DNA from: Mobilitalea torta
Lineage (GTDB): Bacteria; Bacillota; Clostridia; Lachnospirales; Lachnospiraceae
Assembly: GCF_050433395.1 (NCBI RefSeq)
Contig: NZ_JBNPXH010000006.1
Location: 269,622 to 333,621 of the forward strand
Direction of reading: 5' to 3'
DNA length: 64,000 nucleotides
Position numbers and translations under genes: made by a program. The notes beneath the pieces were generated by a model. It was not told the DNA's origin, ran no database searches, and saw nothing but the letters and a program-made list of their open reading frames with translations. This document shows positions 1-7,721 of the stretch, piece by piece (position 1 is the stretch's first letter; every line of letters starts with the position of its first letter).

Positions 1-1302
1 GTCAGAGAATTGCAGGAAATCGAGCTTCAGGCCAGAGATCTGAAGGAGCAGCTGTCGAAGCTGCAGGAGAATCTCTCCCTTAACTCCCTCCATGGTAAGG
101 AGAAGGAGGAACGGATCGAACAGCTGAACGAAAAGCTGGAAGCGGAGCGCAGCCTGGAACAAGCGGCTAACGAGAAGTCTTCCGCCCTTCGGCTGCAGAT
201 GTCTGCCCTGGAACAGAATAATCAGTTTACGTTGGAAAACATAAAGCGAATTAAGAGGGAGATTGCCAAGCTCTACGAGGAGGAGGAAACTCTTAATTCA
301 GATATCCTCAAAACCTCCCATGCAGTGGAGGAAAAGAAAGCAATCATTCAGGAGCAGGAGGGGCGGATTCGCTCCCTGGAGCAGGAAATTCTTGTTCAGG
401 AAGAAAAACTCCGGGAACAGACGGCCCGTCGGGAACAGATTACCGGGGTACATAAGAATTTCTTTACGAAGCGGGAGGAATTATCCAACCGCATGAATGA
501 GCTTGACAAGGAGCTCTTCCGGTTAAACGGCCAGAAGGACAGGCTGGCAGAACAGGCGGACCAACAGGTCAATTATATGTGGGAGGAATATCAGCTCACT
601 TATTCCACAGCTACCGAATATCCCGTAGAGGAAGAGATCAGCCTGCCCCAGGTGAAGAAGCAGATCGGTGAGGTCAAGACGAAGATCCGTGAGCTTGGGG
701 ATGTCAATGTGAATGCCATTGAGGATTACCGGAATCTTTCCGAACGATATGAGTTTTTGCATACCCAGCGGGAGGATCTGGTTAAGGCGGAAGAAGCTCT
801 GCAGCAGATTATCCGGGAGCTGGATACGGAGATGCGGCTTCAATTCATAGAGAAATTCAAAGCCATCAATGAAGAATTTGATGTTGTGTTCAAAGAACTC
901 TTTGGCGGCGGACTTGCCGGTTTGGAGCTGACGGACAGCGAGGATATCTTGGAGGCGGGAATTCGGATCAATGCACAGCCCCCGGGCAAGAAGCTTCAGA
1001 ATATGATGCAGCTCTCCGGCGGCGAAAAGGCGCTGACGGCAATCTCATTGCTGTTTGCAATTCAGAATTTGAAGCCTTCCCCCTTCTGTCTGCTGGATGA
1101 GATTGAGGCAGCCCTGGATGATTCCAATGTGGGCCGCTTCGCAAAATATCTGCATAAGCTCACGAAGGACACCCAGTTTATCATTATAACCCACAGGAGA
1201 GGAACCATGGCGGCGGCGGATATTCTATATGGTATTACCATGCAGGAAAAAGGAGTGTCCACCCTGGTATCCGTAAGCCTGATAGAAGGACAGCTGAACT
1301 GA
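1..1302 (+). CDS. smc: Chromosome segregation protein SMC, C-terminal part (5' end outside window)
   Basis: This is the 3' part of an SMC condensin ATPase, which organises the chromosome and helps separate daughter nucleoids with ScpA and ScpB. The frame is open from base 1, so the gene starts outside the window. About 230 residues of Glu/Lys/Gln-rich coiled coil are followed by the C-terminal ATPase head. In the head the ABC signature LSGGEKAL lies at about residues 338-345 of the visible 433 and the Walker B/D-loop LLDEIEAALDD at 364-374. The N-terminal Walker A head, first coil and hinge are not present. ftsY follows after 174 bases, the usual smc-ftsY neighbourhood of Firmicutes. The identification is firm. 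Confidence 0.95.
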   Translation, partial: VRELQEIELQARDLKEQLSKLQENLSLNSLHGKEKEERIEQLNEKLEAERSLEQAANEKSSALRLQMSALEQNNQFTLENIKRIKREIAKLYEEEETLNSDILKTSHAVEEKKAIIQEQEGRIRSLEQEILVQEEKLREQTARREQITGVHKNFFTKREELSNRMNELDKELFRLNGQKDRLAEQADQQVNYMWEEYQLTYSTATEYPVEEEISLPQVKKQIGEVKTKIRELGDVNVNAIEDYRNLSERYEFLHTQREDLVKAEEALQQIIRELDTEMRLQFIEKFKAINEEFDVVFKELFGGGLAGLELTDSEDILEAGIRINAQPPGKKLQNMMQLSGGEKALTAISLLFAIQNLKPSPFCLLDEIEAALDDSNVGRFAKYLHKLTKDTQFIIITHRRGTMAAADILYGITMQEKGVSTLVSVSLIEGQLN

Positions 1303-1375
1303 TGCCATTTTCCCGCTTAAGTCAGGGGATATGTCAAAATCAAGTGCCGGCAGGACATCAGTATGAAGATTTGTC

Positions 1376-1404
1376 TTGCGGGTACGGTAATGTAATGTTA
1401 TTAT
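1376..1404 (+). promoter_or_regulatory. Possible sigma-A promoter upstream of ftsY
   Basis: TTGCGG (1376-1381) and TATTAT (1399-1404) are separated by 17 bases. This could give ftsY its own transcript besides read-through from smc. It rests only on similarity to the consensus. Confidence 0.35.
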
Positions 1405-1422
1405 GTATTTTAATAAACGGAG

Positions 1423-1442
1423 CACCGGCAGCGCTGCCGGTG
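1423..1442. repeat. Perfect 20-bp palindrome in the ftsY leader
   Basis: CACCGGCAGCGCTGCCGGTG is a perfect self-complementary 20-mer 34 bases before the ftsY start and 16 bases before its GGAGG site. As RNA it would form a GC-rich hairpin with a very tight loop; as DNA it could be a dyad operator. No T tract follows, so it is not a normal terminator. Confidence 0.6.
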
Positions 1443-1476
1443 TGTCAGTGCGTATAATGGAGGCAATGTTATTCTT

Positions 1477-2412
1477 ATGGGAGAAAACAAATCAGGATTT
1501 TTCAGTAAATTAGTACAGGGTCTGACAAAGACAAGGAATAATATCGCTCATGGAATTGATGCGATTTTCAGCGGCTTCTCCAGTATTGATGATGATTTCT
1601 ATGAGGAGCTGGAGGAGATTTTGATCATGGCCGACCTGGGAATCAACACCACTACGGCCATCCTGGAGAATCTCAGGGAAAAGGTCAAGGAAAATAAAAT
1701 CAAGGATCCGGCGGAATGCCGTCAGCTGCTGATCTCCAGCATGAAGGAGCAGATGCGGCTGGAGGATACCGCCTATGAATTCGAGAACAGAAAATCCGTG
1801 GTATTGCTCATCGGTGTAAACGGGGTGGGTAAAACCACTTCCGTGGGAAAGCTGGCCGGTCAGATGAAGGATCAGGGGAAAAAGACCATGGTTGCCGCTG
1901 CGGATACCTTCCGTGCCGCTGCCATTGAACAGCTGACCGAGTGGGCTCACAGGGCCAATGTTGATATTATCGCCCAGAAGGAGGGCTCCGACCCGGCGGC
2001 GGTGATCTATGATGCAGTCACTGCGGCAAAAGCCAGGGATGTGGATGTACTTCTCTGCGATACCGCAGGCCGTCTTCATAACAAGAAGAACCTCATGGAG
2101 GAGCTGAAGAAAATCAACCGTGTAATCGAGCGGGAATATCCGGAGGCTTATCGTGAGACACTGGTGGTGCTGGACGGAACCACGGGTCAGAACGCCCTGG
2201 CCCAGGCAAGGGAATTCAACGAGGTGGCAGAGATCACCGGCATTGTTCTCACGAAGCTGGACGGAACCGCCAAGGGCGGAATTGCCATAGCGATTCAATC
2301 GGAGCTTGGAATACCTGTAAAATATATCGGTATCGGTGAGAAAATAGATGATCTTCAGAAATTTAATGCAGAAGATTTTGTAAATGCTCTATTCCAAAAG
2401 AATGAGCAGTAA
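1477..2412 (+). CDS. ftsY: Signal recognition particle receptor FtsY
   Basis: FtsY is the SRP receptor GTPase. It docks Ffh-ribosome-nascent chain complexes at the membrane and hands them to SecYEG. The 311-residue protein has the compact N-G form common in Firmicutes, without the long acidic A domain of enterobacteria. Visible GTPase motifs are G1 GVNGVGKT (113-120), DTAGR (195-199) and TKLDGTAKGG (259-268). The ATG is 13 bases from GGAGG, rather far, but no better in-frame start is visible. Its partner gene ffh is at 12.0 kb here; in many Firmicutes the two are separated only by ylxM. Confidence 0.96.
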   Translation: MGENKSGFFSKLVQGLTKTRNNIAHGIDAIFSGFSSIDDDFYEELEEILIMADLGINTTTAILENLREKVKENKIKDPAECRQLLISSMKEQMRLEDTAYEFENRKSVVLLIGVNGVGKTTSVGKLAGQMKDQGKKTMVAAADTFRAAAIEQLTEWAHRANVDIIAQKEGSDPAAVIYDAVTAAKARDVDVLLCDTAGRLHNKKNLMEELKKINRVIEREYPEAYRETLVVLDGTTGQNALAQAREFNEVAEITGIVLTKLDGTAKGGIAIAIQSELGIPVKYIGIGEKIDDLQKFNAEDFVNALFQKNEQ

Positions 2413-2452
2413 TATTTTAACGTGCAGCAGCACGTAGATGGAGGGTAATACC

Positions 2453-3673
2453 ATGATGACACTGGATCAATTTGAAGAAGCTACGGAGGCTGTCAAAAAG
2501 GTGATTCTGAGAACGGAGCTGGTCTACAGCAGCTATTTTTCAGATACCACCGGCAACCGGGTGTACTTAAAGCCTGAAAACATGCAGTTTACCGGAGCAT
2601 ATAAGGTTCGCGGCGCATATTATAAGATAAGCACCCTGTCCAAGGAAGAAAGGAAGCATGGTCTTATAACCGCTTCTGCCGGCAATCATGCCCAGGGTGT
2701 TGCTTATGCGGCGAAGCTTTATCAGGCAAAGGCCGTCATCGTAATGCCTTCCACTACCCCTTTGATTAAGGTCAACCGTACCAAGAGCTATGGCGCGGAG
2801 GTTATTCTATACGGCAATGTATATGATGAAGCCTGCCAGTATGCGCTCCAGCTGGCCCAGGAGCAGGGATATACTTTTATTCATCCCTTCAACGACGAGG
2901 TTGTGGCAACAGGGCAGGGAACCATCGCCATGGAGATTTTTAAGGATCTGCCCACGGTGGACATTATCCTGGCTCCCGTGGGAGGAGGAGGCCTGCTGGC
3001 GGGTGTGGCAACCCTGGCCAAGATGCTGAATCCCAATGTAAAAGTAATCGGTGTGGAACCGGCGGGAGCCGCCTGCATGAAGGAGTCCTTAAAGGCCGGC
3101 CATATAGTAACGCTGCCCCAGATTGATACCATTGCGGACGGCACCGCGGTTAAAACCCCCGGAGATGTGATATTCCCCTATATCCAGAAGTATGTGGATG
3201 ATATCATCACCGTGGAGGACCAGGAGCTGATTGTCAACTTCCTTGACATCATTGAAAATCATAAAATGGTGGTTGAAAATTCAGGACTCCTTACAGTAGC
3301 AGCTTTGAAGCATTTGAATTGCAAGGATAAAAAGGTAGTCAGCATCCTCAGCGGCGGAAATATGGATATCATAACCGTCTCCTCCGTGGTGCAGCACGGT
3401 TTAATCCAGAGAGGCCGGGTCTTCACCGTGTCCGTACTTTTGCCGGACCGTCCGGGTGAACTGGTGAATGTAGCCTCCATTATAGCAAAATGCCAGGGCA
3501 ATGTAATTCGTCTGGACCATAATCAGTTTGTCAGTATTAACCGCAATGCGGCAGTGGAGCTGACCATTACCATGGAGACCTTCGGGCATGAGCACAAGCA
3601 GGAGATTGTGCAGGCCCTGATGGATCATGGCTATGATCCTAAGCTGTGCCAGCCGAGCAAGCTATACGAATAA
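2453..3673 (+). CDS. ilvA: Threonine ammonia-lyase (threonine dehydratase) with ACT domain
   Basis: This PLP enzyme deaminates threonine to 2-oxobutyrate, the first committed step toward isoleucine or a catabolic step toward propionate. The 406-residue protein has the fold-type II core with FTGAYKVRGA (46-55), where Lys51 should carry PLP, and the glycine loop PVGGGGLLAG that holds the phosphate. A single C-terminal ACT-type regulatory region begins near residue 325 (VSVLLPDRPGE). One ACT domain and about 400 residues fit the short TdcB/IlvA form rather than the 500-residue E. coli IlvA. The start is set at ATG 2453, seven bases after GGAGGG; an ATG at 2438 lies before that site. It may be biosynthetic or catabolic. 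Confidence 0.92.
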   Translation: MMTLDQFEEATEAVKKVILRTELVYSSYFSDTTGNRVYLKPENMQFTGAYKVRGAYYKISTLSKEERKHGLITASAGNHAQGVAYAAKLYQAKAVIVMPSTTPLIKVNRTKSYGAEVILYGNVYDEACQYALQLAQEQGYTFIHPFNDEVVATGQGTIAMEIFKDLPTVDIILAPVGGGGLLAGVATLAKMLNPNVKVIGVEPAGAACMKESLKAGHIVTLPQIDTIADGTAVKTPGDVIFPYIQKYVDDIITVEDQELIVNFLDIIENHKMVVENSGLLTVAALKHLNCKDKKVVSILSGGNMDIITVSSVVQHGLIQRGRVFTVSVLLPDRPGELVNVASIIAKCQGNVIRLDHNQFVSINRNAAVELTITMETFGHEHKQEIVQALMDHGYDPKLCQPSKLYE

Positions 3674-3694
3674 GCTGCATGGTATATAGAAAGA

Positions 3695-3752
3695 GGATGA
3701 TTTCACAGGAGCGGGAATGCAGACGGAGTGCATTCTCTCCTCTGTTTCATCC
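3695..3752 (+). other. Imperfect hairpin after ilvA
   Basis: The arms pair as GGATGA/TCATCC outside, CAGGAG/CTCCTCTG in the middle and GAATGCA/TGCATTC around a 7-base loop. No T tract follows directly, so it could protect the ilvA mRNA 3' end or act with the terminator at 3856. Confidence 0.5.
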
Positions 3753-3855
3753 GTATTTGCCCGAAAGCTTAGGGCGGGTTAGTGATCTTACATAAAAAGC
3801 AAGGATAAGTTTGTGAATTTCATCAATATAGAAGAACTTTACAATTATTACTGGG

Positions 3856-3906
3856 ACGGATATAATAAGAATATCTTTATATTCTGTTATTCCGTTTTTA
3901 TTTTTT
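3856..3906 (+). terminator. Intrinsic terminator upstream of recA
   Basis: ACGGA...TCCGT and AGAATAT...ATATTCT pair in a long AT-rich stem followed by a TTTTTATTTTTT run. It closes transcription from the ilvA side before the recA promoter. Confidence 0.75.
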
Positions 3907-3915
3907 CATGAATAG

Positions 3916-3956
3916 CAGGATTAAAGCGTCAAAAGTGCTTTGGCGCTTTAATCCTG
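3916..3956. repeat. 13-bp perfect inverted repeat, member of a hairpin family
   Basis: CAGGATTAAAGCG (3916-3928) and CGCTTTAATCCTG (3944-3956) are exactly complementary around a 15-base loop that itself contains CAAA/TTTG. The inner part resembles one arm of the larger element at 55864-55977 (AAAGCGTC, AAAGTGCT and AAAGGTGCT cores), suggesting a dispersed palindromic repeat. Confidence 0.65.
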
Positions 3957-3987
3957 GCATATGCGTACACATGTTTCAATTTATATA

Positions 3988-4016
3988 TTGACATGGAACA
4001 GGATATCAGTTAATAT
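3988..4016 (+). promoter_or_regulatory. Sigma-A promoter of recA
   Basis: TTGACA (3988-3993) and TAATAT (4011-4016) are spaced by exactly 17 bases, about 60 bases before the recA start. The LexA-type dyad lies just downstream of the -10 box. Confidence 0.8.
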
Positions 4017-4024
4017 TATCAATA

Positions 4025-4036
4025 GAACATTAGTTC
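4025..4036. promoter_or_regulatory. LexA (SOS) operator of recA
   Basis: GAACATTAGTTC matches the Gram-positive SOS box pattern GAAC-N4-GTTC, with the usual flanking C on the right. It begins 9 bases after the -10 box, so bound LexA would cover the start of transcription. Autoregulated SOS control of recA is well known in Firmicutes. Confidence 0.85.
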
Positions 4037-4076
4037 GCATATTAGAGGGACACTTTAATAGAAAAAGGAGATTGTT

Positions 4077-5102
4077 ATGGCAAAGGATGATAAGATAAAA
4101 GCCCTGGAGACCGCTCTGGCGCAGATTGAGAAGCAGTATGGCAAGGGCTCCGTAATGAAGCTTGGTGATACCAACGCCCGTATGAATATTGAAACCGTTC
4201 CCACCGGATCCATCAGTCTGGATATCGCATTAGGCTTAGGCGGGGTTCCCAAGGGCAGAATTCTGGAGATCTATGGTCCGGAATCCAGCGGTAAGACAAC
4301 CGTTGCGTTACATATGGTGGCAGAGGCACAGAAGCGGGGCGGCATTGCCGGTTTCATTGATGCGGAACATGCTCTGGATCCTGTGTATGCGAAGAACATC
4401 GGTGTAGATATTGATAATCTGTATATTTCACAGCCGGACAACGGAGAGCAGGCCCTTGAGATTACAGAGACCATGGTACGTTCCGGGGCGGTTGACATTA
4501 TTATTGTTGACTCCGTAGCGGCGCTGGTTCCCAAGGCGGAGATTGACGGCGAGATGGGAGATTCCCATGTGGGTCTCCAGGCCAGACTGATGTCCCAGGC
4601 GCTTCGGAAGCTTACGGCTGTCATTAGTAAATATAACTGTACCGTAGTATTTATAAACCAGCTTCGTGAGAAGGTGGGTGTCATGTTCGGCAATCCTGAG
4701 ACGACTACAGGCGGACGTGCATTGAAGTTCTATTCCTCCATCCGTCTGGATGTGAGAAGAATTGAAGCTTTGAAGCAGGGCGGGGAAGTTGTGGGCAACA
4801 GAACCCGGATTAAGGTGGTTAAGAATAAGATTGCTCCTCCTTTCAAGGAGGCGGAGTTTGATATTATGTTCGGTAAGGGAATTTCCAGAGAAGGAGATAT
4901 TCTGGATCTGGCGGCTGATTCCAATATCATTATCAAGAGCGGTGCCTGGTACGCCTATAACGATGCGAAGATCGGACAGGGACGGGAGAATGCAAAGCAG
5001 TTCTTATTGGATAATCCCATGATTTGTGAAGAGGTGGAAGCAAAGGTACGGGAGAAGTATATGCTGCATCCTGCTAAAAATGAGAATGAAGTACCGGAAT
5101 AA
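4077..5102 (+). CDS. recA: Recombinase RecA
   Basis: RecA forms filaments on single-stranded DNA, carries out strand exchange and triggers LexA self-cleavage in the SOS response. The 341-residue length is normal. Walker A GPESSGKT is at 67-74; other core signatures are the IVDSVAAL Walker B strand, the FINQLREKVG strand leading into DNA-binding loop L2, and NPETTTGGRALKFY. The acidic C-terminal tail is short. The ATG follows AAAAAGGAG. The gene has its own promoter and SOS box and is separated from recX by a terminator-like hairpin. Confidence 0.98.
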   Translation: MAKDDKIKALETALAQIEKQYGKGSVMKLGDTNARMNIETVPTGSISLDIALGLGGVPKGRILEIYGPESSGKTTVALHMVAEAQKRGGIAGFIDAEHALDPVYAKNIGVDIDNLYISQPDNGEQALEITETMVRSGAVDIIIVDSVAALVPKAEIDGEMGDSHVGLQARLMSQALRKLTAVISKYNCTVVFINQLREKVGVMFGNPETTTGGRALKFYSSIRLDVRRIEALKQGGEVVGNRTRIKVVKNKIAPPFKEAEFDIMFGKGISREGDILDLAADSNIIIKSGAWYAYNDAKIGQGRENAKQFLLDNPMICEEVEAKVREKYMLHPAKNENEVPE

Positions 5103-5126
5103 GCACTTTTGCTGTATCTGATTAGT

Positions 5127-5200
5127 AGCTGTCCCGGATGGGGGAAGACAGGTTGTTTTATGAGGAGACCGGTCTTTCTCTGTTCGGGGACAGCTTTTCT
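5127..5200 (+). terminator. Terminator-like hairpin between recA and recX
   Basis: AGCTGTCCC (5127-5135) pairs with GGGACAGCT (5187-5195), with an inner AAGAC/GTCTT stem, followed by TTTCTT. It would let most recA transcripts end before recX and keep RecX levels lower than RecA. Confidence 0.7.
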
Positions 5201-5270
5201 TAAGTGTAGTGTAAAGGGACGGACACGTCGTTCTGATATCCGTCTATATCACTGTTGGAAGGGGGAGGCT

Positions 5271-5876
5271 ATGCGGATCACACAGATAACGGAAGAAAGG
5301 AAACATGGTTTCAAGGTGTTCCTTGATGAAGAATACGCCTTTCTTTTATATGAGAAAGAGATAGAGAAATATAACCTGAAGGAGGGCATATCCATTACTG
5401 CGGAACAATATGAGGAGCTTCAGAACGAGGTCATCTATCCCCGCGGGCTGCAAAAGGCTCTTAACCTTCTGAGGTTTATGGACCGCTGTGAGCAGGAGCT
5501 AAGGGGTAAGCTGGCACAGGAAGCTTATCCGGAAGAAATCATAGATCGTGTGATGGATTATATGCGGCATTACGATTATCTCAGCGATGAGCGCTTTGCG
5601 GCGGGATTTATCCGTTCAAGAAAAATGCGAAAAAGCAAGCTGATGATAAAAACAGAGCTTTTGCAAAAGGGAGTATCCCAAGAGCTGGTGGACCAGGCTC
5701 TTCAGGCGGAGTACGAGGAGGAGCCGGAAGATGCGGAGCGCATTGCAATACAGAAGGCAATTGCCAAAAAGACCGGGGATCCTGCGGCCTTGTCTTATGA
5801 AGAAAAGCAGAAGCTGATGGCTTCCCTGTACCGAAAAGGCTTTGACATGGGGAAGGTAAGAGATGTCATAGACTGA
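5271..5876 (+). CDS. recX: Regulatory protein RecX
   Basis: RecX binds RecA filaments and modulates recombination and SOS activity. The 201-residue protein shows the family's three-helix repeats, with the conserved stretch SDERFAAGFIRSR in the middle. The start is ATG 5271, directly after a strong GGGGGAGG site; the frame is open further upstream but that part covers the recA-recX hairpin and has no ribosome site. It follows recA, its functional partner. Confidence 0.9.
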   Translation: MRITQITEERKHGFKVFLDEEYAFLLYEKEIEKYNLKEGISITAEQYEELQNEVIYPRGLQKALNLLRFMDRCEQELRGKLAQEAYPEEIIDRVMDYMRHYDYLSDERFAAGFIRSRKMRKSKLMIKTELLQKGVSQELVDQALQAEYEEEPEDAERIAIQKAIAKKTGDPAALSYEEKQKLMASLYRKGFDMGKVRDVID

Positions 5877-5980
5877 AGGCCTGAATAAAACAGGGGGAAA
5901 GAATAAAAGGACAAAAGAATAAAAGGATACAAGAAAGAAGAGATAAAAGAATGAAGAGACATAAGAATAAAAGAAATAAA
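5877..5980. repeat. Degenerate A-rich repeat spacer after recX
   Basis: The stretch is built from imperfect copies of an 8-9 base unit of the form GAATAAAAG, GATACAAG, GATAAAAG. It has no coding signal and no hairpin. Similar stuttering spacers, with different units, lie at 9497-9720 and 14706-14830. Confidence 0.7.
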
Positions 5981-5982
5981 CC

Positions 5983-6060
5983 ATATAAATGAAGGGGGAT
6001 CGAGTCCGTGCCAGCACTTTCCTGGTGATTTGTGCAGTAAAGGGTATGGACATAATCATG
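5983..6060 (+). repeat. Leader repeat, copy A
   Basis: This 78-base segment is clearly similar along its whole length to 15721-15799. Both contain ATATA, then AGGGGGA, then TGCC-GCACTTTC-TGG-GATTTGTGC, and end in GGACATAA-ATG. In both places it ends exactly at the start codon of an unrelated gene. Small dyads (CCAG/CTGG, GCAC/GTGC, GTCC/GGAC) suggest an RNA structure, with some arms kept in both copies. Confidence 0.7.
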
Positions 6061-7581
6061 ATGTATTATGAGCGGTATAAAGAATTGAAGCTGGACGCAT
6101 CCTTGCTTGGTTTTGAGGCCAGCGGCCAGCAGAGCAATTATTTCTGCACACCCAAAGGTGCGAAAGTAATTGGCTGGACAGGTATGGATGGCATTCATTT
6201 CTGTTTTGTGCACGGTTTTGGCGAGATGGTATTTGCGGTCAGCCCTATGAATACGCCTGGAAATTATGTGCATCCGGTGGCCGGGAATTTTATGGATTTC
6301 CTGCGGCTTATGCTGGCCTGCAATGATACAGCGGCGCTGGAACAGATCTATTGCTGGGAGCAGGAGCAGTTTGATGCTTTTTTACAGGACAATCCGCCCA
6401 CGGATGCACAGAAGGCCGTGCTGGATACGATACGGGAGGCGCTGGAGCTTACGCCCATGGAGCGGCCCTTTTCCTATGTCAAGGAGCTGCAGGCGGAATT
6501 TGATTACAGCCGCATCGAGTATGCGCAGGAATATCATGAGCAGCTTCCCGGCGAGCCGGAGCCGCTCCCATGGAAGGTTTACTTTGACTGCAACTTCTGG
6601 GGGCACCGCGGCCGTGAGAGAGCGGGCAGGGAAATCACTCTCCGGAAGCAGTTCACCTGGAATAAGGAAGTCTGGCATATCCCGGCGGTTTACCTGTGCA
6701 GTAAAGGTATCGTTATGGATATGTGCTTGCAGATTCCGGCTGAACGCATCCGCTCCTTTATAGAAAAATGGAATTTCCCCGGGCATGAGGCTCATAAGGC
6801 TGAAACCAGGCCTACCGAGGAAGAGCTGCCGCAGATGGATGCAGAAAATCCCCTGACTATTCATGTGGATATCCAAGGAGTTCTGAACGGAACCGTTCTT
6901 CACAGCTCCCATGGCTGCGGTGTGTCGTGGAATCCCTGCTTTCCGGAAGGGAATGGATTTGTTGAAAAGGGAGTGGTGGAGCATTACGGACTGGACCCTG
7001 CCTGTGGCTGGGTGATCTGGCGTACCGCTTTTCCGTGGACGAAGAAGCGCAAACCGCAGCTTACCACCCTCAGTGTCACACTGAAACGGGAGCTGGCAGC
7101 TGTGCAGGGGTCCCATTTCCATACATCAGCGCCCGGTGAGCAGATTACGTTTACGCACCCGGTCACCGGTGCGGCGCATACACTGACGGTACAGGAATAC
7201 GGGCAGCGGGAAATCGATCTATCCCAGAAGCATTTTAATATCCCGAATATGGAGTTTCCGAGATACTATACGGCAATGAGCTATACACTTTTGCCGGATT
7301 TGCCGGATGGTACCTTTAATGTAACAGATTGCCGGCGTTCCGACACACCCCGGCAAAAGGATATCGATTCCATTGAGTCCCATCAATTCAGCGGCATTAG
7401 CAGCATTGGCATTATCGGCGGTGCGGATGGCCCGACTGTCCTCCTGTTGGGCAGCGGTCAGAACAGGCTGAAGCAGCATGCGGCCTGTTCCGCATTACAC
7501 TTTGAGCCTGTAGACAGTGTGGAATGGCGCATGGTGTTCTTTGAAAAGACCTGTGAGGATATTACGCTGGAGCTGATGTAG
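6058..7581 (+). CDS. Uncharacterised 507-residue protein with an OadB-type GGADGPT segment
   Basis: I do not recognise a functional domain; I have only a general impression that similar proteins occur in other Clostridia. The N-terminal part is rich in aromatic residues (MMYYERYKELKLDASLLGF, then a DFLRLMLACND helix), the middle contains WKVYFDCNFWGHRGRERAG, and no signal peptide or obvious membrane helix is seen before the C-terminus. Near the C-terminus (449-460) is SIGIIGGADGPT, followed by VLLLG; this is the hallmark segment of the beta subunit of Na+-translocating decarboxylases, whose usual partner subunits are encoded next door. The start is placed at ATG 6058 (or 6061), where the leader repeat ends; the frame is open to 5989 but without a ribosome site. 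Confidence 0.8.
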   Translation: MMYYERYKELKLDASLLGFEASGQQSNYFCTPKGAKVIGWTGMDGIHFCFVHGFGEMVFAVSPMNTPGNYVHPVAGNFMDFLRLMLACNDTAALEQIYCWEQEQFDAFLQDNPPTDAQKAVLDTIREALELTPMERPFSYVKELQAEFDYSRIEYAQEYHEQLPGEPEPLPWKVYFDCNFWGHRGRERAGREITLRKQFTWNKEVWHIPAVYLCSKGIVMDMCLQIPAERIRSFIEKWNFPGHEAHKAETRPTEEELPQMDAENPLTIHVDIQGVLNGTVLHSSHGCGVSWNPCFPEGNGFVEKGVVEHYGLDPACGWVIWRTAFPWTKKRKPQLTTLSVTLKRELAAVQGSHFHTSAPGEQITFTHPVTGAAHTLTVQEYGQREIDLSQKHFNIPNMEFPRYYTAMSYTLLPDLPDGTFNVTDCRRSDTPRQKDIDSIESHQFSGISSIGIIGGADGPTVLLLGSGQNRLKQHAACSALHFEPVDSVEWRMVFFEKTCEDITLELM

Positions 7582-7637
7582 GTTTTTATAATTCCATTCT
7601 CTCATGGCATATTACACCAAAATTCATTAATTTATCC

Positions 7638-7666
7638 TTGCCTTTTGAGAGTAAGTATAATACAAT
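7638..7666 (+). promoter_or_regulatory. Promoter of the carboxyltransferase cluster
   Basis: TTGCCT (7638-7643) and TACAAT (7661-7666) are spaced by 17 bases, in the 140-base AT-rich gap before the first carboxyltransferase gene. Confidence 0.5.
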
Positions 7667-7721
7667 TAAAATCGGCAGAGAATTGATTTTATAATTACAA
7701 TAGAAAAATGGAGGGCTGAAA

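Larger units (their letters stand above)
3674..4076. other. 403-bp intergenic region between ilvA and recA
   Basis: From left to right it holds an imperfect hairpin (3695-3752), an AT-rich hairpin with a long T run (3856-3906), a 13-bp inverted repeat (3916-3956), then the recA promoter and SOS box. I see no convincing gene. Confidence 0.7.

Noticed and set aside
3813..3911. Possible 32-residue ORF (GTG 3813) with AAGGA upstream
   Set aside because: It runs through a convincing terminator stem and T run; there is no other support.
5109..5270. N-terminal extension of RecX
   Set aside because: It covers the recA-recX hairpin, and the strong GGGGGAGG site favours ATG 5271.
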